Part shown: positions 8,036 to 11,437 of the stretch, piece after piece
Position numbering within the stretch: position 1 is the first letter of the stretch
Layout: each line of letters starts with the position of its first letter
DNA from: an uncultured Clostridia bacterium
Lineage (GTDB): Bacteria; Bacillota; Clostridia; Oscillospirales; Ruminococcaceae
Direction: 5' to 3'
DNA: 11,437 nucleotides
NCBI GenBank assembly: GCA_947165805.1
Contig: CAMVBT010000052.1
Location: 1 to 11,437 of the forward strand
Notes under the pieces: generated by a model
The model's input: the letters and a program-made list of their open reading frames with translations, nothing else
What the model was told of the DNA's origin: nothing
Database searches by the model: none
Made by a program: the position numbers and the translations under genes

Positions 8036-8231
8036 ATTGTTTCTTCCTTTCCTGAACAGTATGGTTGTAACCTGTTCTCATAAATATAAACGCAAAAAAT
8101 ACATAATTGGTTGCGCGTTTTTGGCAATTATTATGAAATTTGTTGCATTTGTACAAATTGGCGGACTTGAACGGGCAATTTTTGCTTTACAAAAACTAAA
8201 AAATCGCGCGGTTACTTTTCGTTTGGGTATA
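8036..8231 (-). other. Long AT-rich 5' leader of the lipoprotein/protease operon
   Basis: The predicted transcript starts near 8231, so about 195 nt precede the ATG at 8035. On the minus strand a GCGCGATTTTT segment (about 8204-8214) can pair, with one bulge, with AAAAACGCGC (about 8113-8122), enclosing roughly 80-90 nt. Inside lie a small GCAA/TTGC hairpin near 8175-8186 and a 12-bp perfect palindrome ATTTGTACAAAT (8147-8158). Close to the start codon, GAACAG (8077-8072) pairs with CTGTTC (8059-8054), ending 3 nt before the ribosome site at 8050-8045. No known riboswitch consensus was recognised. Confidence 0.5.
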
Positions 8232-8237
8232 TAATTT

Positions 8238-8266
8238 ATTTTATCATAATATGATGCCGCTGTCAA
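8238..8266 (-). promoter_or_regulatory. Sigma-A promoter of the lipoprotein/small membrane protein/protease operon
   Basis: On the minus strand TTGACA (8266-8261) is followed after exactly 17 nt by TAAAAT (8243-8238), a six-of-six and a five-of-six match. The transcript should start near 8231 and run to the hairpin at 3631-3659, about 4.6 kb. The stretch 8267-8381 upstream holds no feature I can support. Confidence 0.82.
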
Positions 8267-8381
8267 CAAAGGTTTTCCAAGCCGATACCGGACGAATACG
8301 GAATTACCTTTTCCTCCTCTCATTGTGCGGCAGCCCGAAAACACCGGCTCATATAAAAATAACGCTTAAAATCTGAACCCC

Positions 8382-8410
8382 TTGACATCTTATTTGTGGA
8401 ATGATATGTT
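8382..8410 (+). promoter_or_regulatory. Candidate plus-strand promoter in the noncoding gap
   Basis: TTGACA (8382-8387), a 17-nt spacer and TATGTT (8405-8410) preceded by TGA, an extended minus-10 pattern. The minus-35 is perfect and the minus-10 matches four of six. No plus-strand gene follows, so it would drive a short RNA. Confidence 0.45.
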
Positions 8411-8416
8411 ATACCG

Positions 8417-8530
8417 GGTTTACGGGCTGAGCAGCCGGCATAAGAACAATGCCGCGCGTCTGCACGGAAATTACCGGATCCGATGAAAATATGAGCCGCT
8501 GCTTGTTTTCGCACAAACAGCGGCTCTTTA
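8417..8530 (+). ncRNA. Candidate small RNA of about 114 nt
   Basis: This stretch lies between the candidate plus-strand promoter and a hairpin with a short U-run (CTCTTTACTT). It can form GGCT-GAGC-AGCC (8425-8436), a 6-bp hairpin CGGCAT/ATGCCG with a 7-nt loop (8436-8454), and the terminal stem at 8493-8526. No known RNA family was recognised. The terminal stem also serves the GH43 gene on the other strand and its plus-strand U-tract is weak, so the RNA could be illusory. Confidence 0.3.
8493..8526 (-). terminator. Intrinsic terminator of the GH43 gene
   Basis: A 9-bp perfect stem (GAGCCGCTG 8493-8501, CAGCGGCTC 8518-8526) extends after one C-A mismatch by TTGT/ACAA (8503-8506, 8513-8516), closing a 6-nt loop. 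On the minus strand it begins 5 nt after the GH43 stop and is followed by ATATTTTCATC. It could also stop plus-strand transcription. Confidence 0.8.
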
Positions 8531-8531
8531 C

Positions 8532-9422
8532 TTATGAGGATCTGAAACATTCCCCGATTGTTCCGTCTTCATTGTAGTGCATCCTTGTCACGCATACAGA
8601 GCGGTGGAACAGGCTTCCGCCGGGGAGCTCGTCGGTGTGGTAGAAAAGCCAGCTCTCACCGCCGAAATCGCAGACTCCCGGATGATTGGTGAAGCAGGAG
8701 CTCTCTTTCATTAAAACGCCGCGGTATTTCCACGGGCCGACGGGGCTGTCCGAGGTGGAATAGGCAAGATGCTCGTTTCTGCCCTCTCCTTCGGCAAATG
8801 CGGCATATATCATATAGTACAGCCCTCCGCGCTTATAGAACCACGGACCTTCCCCGTATGTTGTGCCGGTCATGTGTCCGCCCTTTCCGAAGGAATCCTC
8901 GGTCATAGGTATCCTGACGATGCCTGTATTCGTATCGAAGGAGATCATATCCTCGTTGAGCAATACATACCGCAGCTCCGGATTGCCGAAATAAAGATAA
9001 GTCTGCCCGTCATCTATGAATACGGTGGGGTCGATATCGTTCCAGTCGCCCTCGTCGATCAGCGGATGACCGATATCCCTGAAAGGCCCTGTCGGGCTGT
9101 CAGAGACACCCACCGCTATCGCCATTCCGCCGTTTTTCTTATGCACGGGACAGTACAGATAGAATCTGCCGCCGCGCTCTATGCACTGCGGCGCCCATGC
9201 GCGGTCATCGGCCCACTCTATGTCATCGAGCGAGAATATCTTTCCGTGATCCGTCCAGTGCTCCATATCCTTTGTTGAAAAGCACCGCCAGTCATACATC
9301 GTATAAAAATCATTGACGAGTTCATCTTCGTCATGAGTGGTGTAAAGATACAGAGTGCCGCCGTACACCATAGGTGCGGGATCTGCTGTGTACATATATT
9401 TTATTATAGGGTCGTCGGTCAT
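8532..9422 (-). CDS. GH43 family glycosidase (arabinofuranosidase/xylosidase type), cytoplasmic
   Basis: 296 residues from the ATG at 9422. The open frame continues upstream to 9605, but the 61 extra residues run through the predicted promoter and add no family sequence; the chosen start gives the usual size of a single-domain GH43 and opens with MTDDPIIKYMYTADPAP. The ribosome site is weak (purine-rich GAAAGCGAGTAAAG). GH43 residues are visible: Asp14 in TADPAP (general base), Asp131 in NDIDPTVFID (pKa-setting), Glu191 in YGEGPWFYKRGG (general acid), and the late NHPGVCDF...WLFYHTDELPGG segment. The enzyme forms a five-bladed beta-propeller and typically removes arabinose or xylose from hemicellulose side chains or oligosaccharides; the exact substrate cannot be read here. 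No signal peptide, so it likely works on imported oligosaccharides. Divergent from the GH5 cellulase. Confidence 0.92.
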   Translation of the reverse strand: MTDDPIIKYMYTADPAPMVYGGTLYLYTTHDEDELVNDFYTMYDWRCFSTKDMEHWTDHGKIFSLDDIEWADDRAWAPQCIERGGRFYLYCPVHKKNGGMAIAVGVSDSPTGPFRDIGHPLIDEGDWNDIDPTVFIDDGQTYLYFGNPELRYVLLNEDMISFDTNTGIVRIPMTEDSFGKGGHMTGTTYGEGPWFYKRGGLYYMIYAAFAEGEGRNEHLAYSTSDSPVGPWKYRGVLMKESSCFTNHPGVCDFGGESWLFYHTDELPGGSLFHRSVCVTRMHYNEDGTIGECFRSS

Positions 9423-9477
9423 GATCTTTACTCGCTTTCTTTCGGTATTATTCTGCGGAATATCCGGGGACATATCG

Positions 9478-9506
9478 ATTATACCACATATAAGCATAAT
9501 AAGCAA
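9478..9506 (-). promoter_or_regulatory. Extended minus-10 promoter of the GH43 gene
   Basis: On the minus strand TATAAT (9483-9478) is preceded by TGG, giving the extended minus-10 form, with a poor minus-35 TTGCTT (9506-9501) 17 nt away. Transcription should begin near 9471, leaving about 49 nt before the ATG at 9422 and excluding the upstream in-frame ATG at 9475-9473. Confidence 0.65.
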
Positions 9507-9528
9507 GACCGGATATCCTATTTTATAT

Positions 9529-9540
9529 GAAGAATTCTTC
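9529..9540. promoter_or_regulatory. 12-bp palindrome between divergent GH43 and GH5 promoters
   Basis: GAAGAATTCTTC is a perfect palindrome about 22 nt from the GH43 minus-35 and 32 nt from the GH5 minus-35. Its position suits an operator for a dimeric regulator acting on both genes. A perfect 12-bp palindrome is expected about three times by chance in a window this size, so this is only a candidate. Confidence 0.3.
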
Positions 9541-9572
9541 CCGGCCGTAAGCATACGGGAGCTGATGATCGC

Positions 9573-9601
9573 TTGACACCAATCCGGCGTTATGCTATAA
9601 T
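9573..9601 (+). promoter_or_regulatory. Consensus promoter of the CBM2-GH5 cellulase gene
   Basis: TTGACA (9573-9578), exactly 17 nt, then TATAAT (9596-9601) with TGC before it: perfect hexamers plus an extended minus-10. The transcript should begin near 9608, about 36 nt before the ATG at 9644. Confidence 0.9.
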
Positions 9602-9623
9602 ACAATGTAAAGAAACCGGGAAA

Positions 9624-9647
9624 AAAGGAGTGATGAATACAAGATGA
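9624..9647 (+). promoter_or_regulatory. Ribosome binding site and four-codon leader frame before the cellulase start
   Basis: AAAGGAG (9624-9630) is followed by GTGAT-like bases that also fit the 16S tail, then ATG at 9633 opening a four-codon frame (MNTR) whose TGA (9645-9647) overlaps the cellulase ATG (9644-9646). The ribosome site is 13 nt from the cellulase ATG, a little long, and only 2 nt from the ATG at 9633, too short. The cellulase frame has no better start nearby, so 9644 is kept. Confidence 0.6.
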
Positions 9648-11437
9648 GTTCCGAGAATAATACAGAGAATGCTGTAAAGACCGAAAAAAGCAGGAAATGG
9701 CTGCTCCCGGCGTCGCTTATAGCGGCAGGTGTGCTTGTGGCGGGCATTATTGCGGCGATAGTCCTGATACCGGGTCTGAATAAGGACGAGATCCCCGTAT
9801 CTGCGGAGAGTACGTCCGCTGCGGTCTCCGCGCAGGAAGAGAGTGCAGAGACCGACGTCATATCTCCCGAGAAGAGCGCGGCGGGACTTCCCGTAGGCGG
9901 AGACGCTGTGACAACGGAAGCGAGCGGCGTTACCGAAGACACGACTCCAGAGGAGAGCACTGCGGAGCTCCCCGCAGTCGAAGAAACTGTACCGACGGAA
10001 GCGAGCAGCGTGACAAAGGACACAACTCCCGAAGAGAACGCGGGCGGGCTTCCCATTGCCGGAGATACCTCCGCACCGGAGGAGATCACGAGCGCTGCTG
10101 AAAGCACCCCGGCGCCTGAGACCACATCGGCAGCGGTGACCACCTCCGGGAGCGAAAGCGCTGCGAAGTCCGACGGCTACGCTGTGGTATACAGCGCCGG
10201 AAACGGCTGGGAAAACAGCGGTGTGAAGATGACCACGCTGGAGCTTAAGATAGAGAACAACACAGCTGGTGCTGTAAGCGGCTGGACACTTGAACTCGAT
10301 GTTGAGGGTTTAAAGAGCGCCGAGGGCTGGAACGGGACATGGAAGGTGAGCGGAAACACGCTTACCATAACCAATGCCAACTACAACGGCGACATACCCA
10401 CAGGCGGCGCGCAGGTGATAGGCTGCAACATAGGAACGGCATCGTCGCTCAACATAAAAAGCGCAAAGCTGAACGGCAAGGCCTGCGGTCTCACAAGGGG
10501 GCATGTCGATCAGAACCAGCAGAACAATGATCAGAATAATAACAACAATAACAATAATAACGGCGGAGGCGCGTCTGTCGATGTAACGGCGCTTCTGACA
10601 AGGAACGAGAAGGCCGTTCAGGGGGACGACTGGCTCCACACTGACGGCAGCAGGATACTTGACAAGAACGGCAAGCAGGTATGGCTGACGGGTGTGAACT
10701 GGTTCGGATACAACACCGGAACAAACACATTCGACGGTCTCTGGAACAGCAGGCTCGCGCCTTCTGTAAAGGCCATTGCCGACCACGGGTTCAATCTTAT
10801 AAGAGTGCCGATATCCGCCGAGCTTATAAACCAGTGGGCGGCAGGGGAGTACCCGCGCGCAAATTACAACAACGCCTACAATGAAGAACTGAACTCGATG
10901 AACAGTCTTGAGATATTCGAGTATTTCCTGAAGCTCGCGGAGGACAACGGGATAAAGGTAATGCCGGATATCCACTCGGCGAACACCGACGCCTCCGGGC
11001 ACAACATCAATCTCTGGTACACCGACAGGGTGAGCGAGGAAGACTATTACAGAGCGCTCGAATGGATGGCTGACAGGTACAAGAACAATGACACTATAAT
11101 TGCGTTCGACCTTAAGAATGAGCCGCACGGAAAGCCTTATGAGGGCTCCAATGCCGCGATATGGAACGACTCGAAAGCAAAGAACAACTGGAAGCACACG
11201 GCGGAGACAGCGGCGGCGAAGATACTTGCGAAGAACCCGAATGTTCTTATAATGGTCGAGGGCACCGAGATATACCCGAAGGACATAAAGAAAAACGGAG
11301 ATTTTAAGTCCACCGATGACAAGGATTACTACTTCAACTGGTGGGGCGGCAATTTAAGAGGTGTGAAGGATCATCCCGTCGACCTCGGGAAATATCAGAA
11401 CAAGCTTGTCTATTCGCCGCACGATTACGGACCGACT
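9644..11437 (+). CDS. Membrane-anchored CBM2-GH5 endoglucanase (3' end missing)
   Basis: 598 residues are visible; the frame is open at the window edge. A short cytoplasmic tail (1-18, ending KSRK) precedes a TM helix (19-44) with no clear signal peptidase site, suggesting an uncleaved anchor. A Ser/Thr/Glu-rich linker (45-176) contains three 27-residue repeats. A CBM2-type cellulose-binding module follows (about 177-282) with Trp189, Trp214 (SGWTLEL) and Trp229 (GWNGTW), plausible binding-face residues. An Asn/Gln linker with nine Asn in a row (298-306) leads to a GH5 catalytic domain (about 322 onward). It resembles subfamily GH5_1 (the Acidothermus E1 type): GVNWFGY, RVPIS, DIHSAN, the acid/base Glu493 in DLKNEP, WWGGNLRG and YSPHDYGP. 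The catalytic nucleophile Glu lies beyond 11437. Predicted role: cleavage of internal beta-1,4-glucan bonds outside the cell. It is divergent from the GH43 gene and has a consensus promoter. Confidence 0.93.
   Translation, partial: MSSENNTENAVKTEKSRKWLLPASLIAAGVLVAGIIAAIVLIPGLNKDEIPVSAESTSAAVSAQEESAETDVISPEKSAAGLPVGGDAVTTEASGVTEDTTPEESTAELPAVEETVPTEASSVTKDTTPEENAGGLPIAGDTSAPEEITSAAESTPAPETTSAAVTTSGSESAAKSDGYAVVYSAGNGWENSGVKMTTLELKIENNTAGAVSGWTLELDVEGLKSAEGWNGTWKVSGNTLTITNANYNGDIPTGGAQVIGCNIGTASSLNIKSAKLNGKACGLTRGHVDQNQQNNDQNNNNNNNNNGGGASVDVTALLTRNEKAVQGDDWLHTDGSRILDKNGKQVWLTGVNWFGYNTGTNTFDGLWNSRLAPSVKAIADHGFNLIRVPISAELINQWAAGEYPRANYNNAYNEELNSMNSLEIFEYFLKLAEDNGIKVMPDIHSANTDASGHNINLWYTDRVSEEDYYRALEWMADRYKNNDTIIAFDLKNEPHGKPYEGSNAAIWNDSKAKNNWKHTAETAAAKILAKNPNVLIMVEGTEIYPKDIKKNGDFKSTDDKDYYFNWWGGNLRGVKDHPVDLGKYQNKLVYSPHDYGPT
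9866..10108 (+). repeat. Three tandem 81-bp (27-residue) repeats in the cellulase linker
   Basis: Residues 75-101, 102-128 and 129-155 are three imperfect units of equal length, each starting PE(K/E) and carrying LP near positions 8-9; units one and two also share (T/P)TEAS.VT.DTT at the end. The third is more diverged. They encode a flexible, probably glycosylated, spacer between the membrane and the cellulose-binding module. Confidence 0.8.

Noticed and set aside
8054..8077. LexA/SOS box suggested by GAAC and GTTC
   Set aside because: The two halves are 16 nt apart instead of 4, so the spacing does not fit the Firmicute LexA site.
8160..8185. A GTTCAAGTCC motif on the minus strand like a tRNA T-loop
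   Set aside because: The flanking bases do not form a T-stem or acceptor stem, and no other tRNA arms are present.
8078..8344. 88-codon minus-strand frame in the noncoding gap, with an AGGAGG inside it
   Set aside because: It spans the operon promoter and AT-rich leader, has no recognisable domain, and the AGGAGG has no ATG at proper distance.
8445..8576. Plus-strand small frame beginning MPRVC
   Set aside because: No ribosome site, it runs through the terminator stem and into the GH43 gene antisense, and shows no motif.
9423..9605. N-terminal extension of the GH43 protein, including a hydrophobic run that mimics a signal peptide
   Set aside because: It overlaps the promoters of both divergent genes and the extended minus-10 at 9478-9483; the core GH43 sequence starts right after the ATG at 9422.
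9644..9780. Cellulase as an RsgI-type anti-sigma factor with an extracellular carbohydrate module
   Set aside because: The cytoplasmic part is only about 18 residues, too short for the RsgI anti-sigma domain, and no sigma-I gene lies upstream.
9595..10143. 182-codon Ser/Val-rich minus-strand frame
   Set aside because: It is the antisense of the repetitive cellulase linker; its repeats are a by-product of the 81-bp units.
10310..11197. Long open frame of 295 codons on the minus strand
   Set aside because: It lies wholly inside the cellulase gene on the opposite strand, whose CBM2 and GH5 motifs are unmistakable; the antisense frame shows no family motif or ribosome site.

Overview
The window reads as a fibre-degrading Firmicute, most likely a Ruminococcus or close Oscillospiraceae/Ruminococcaceae relative. 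This is inferred from a CBM2-linked GH5 cellulase, an intracellular-type GH43 enzyme, a papain-family surface protease with a lectin-like domain, Ala/Thr-rich lipoprotein linkers, AAAGGA-type ribosome binding sites, and AT-rich spacers between more GC-rich genes. No species call is possible from sequence reading alone. No rRNA, tRNA, CRISPR array, IS element, phage gene or attachment site is visible.

Layout. (1) Positions 1-1610, plus strand: the 3' part of a secreted-type transglutaminase-like protein followed by beta-sandwich modules. (2) A strong bidirectional terminator at about 1698-1740 separates it from a convergent gene. (3) Positions 1828-3354, minus: a polytopic membrane protein with PAS and degenerate GGDEF domains, driven by a perfect TTGACA-17-TATAAT promoter. 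(4) Positions 3663-8035, minus: a three-gene operon of SH3-domain lipoprotein, small two-TM protein with a Ca-binding-like loop, and membrane-anchored C1 cysteine protease. It has gaps of 21 and 2 nt, a near-consensus promoter about 200 nt upstream, and a terminator hairpin just after the last stop. (5) Positions 8036-8531: noncoding, holding the operon leader and promoter, a candidate small RNA on the plus strand, and the terminator of the next gene. (6) Positions 8532-9422, minus: a GH43 glycosidase without a signal peptide. (7) Positions 9423-9643: a divergent promoter region with a 12-bp palindrome. (8) Positions 9644-11437+, plus: a membrane-anchored CBM2-GH5 cellulase, cut off by the window end before its catalytic nucleophile.

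How they may work together (inference). GH5 would cut cellulose or beta-glucan outside the cell while tethered to the membrane. GH43 would trim arabino- or xylo-oligosaccharides inside the cell. The two share a divergent regulatory region and may be co-regulated. The three-gene operon looks like a cell-surface proteolysis or cell-wall-interaction module whose exact job I cannot name. The PAS/GGDEF protein looks like a membrane sensor that has probably lost cyclase activity.

The most unusual points are the degenerate GGDEF protein, the protease/SH3/small-membrane-protein operon with its long leader, the candidate small RNA, and the anchored cellulase with three 27-residue linker repeats. I saw nothing that I can defend as a wholly new defence or mobile system.
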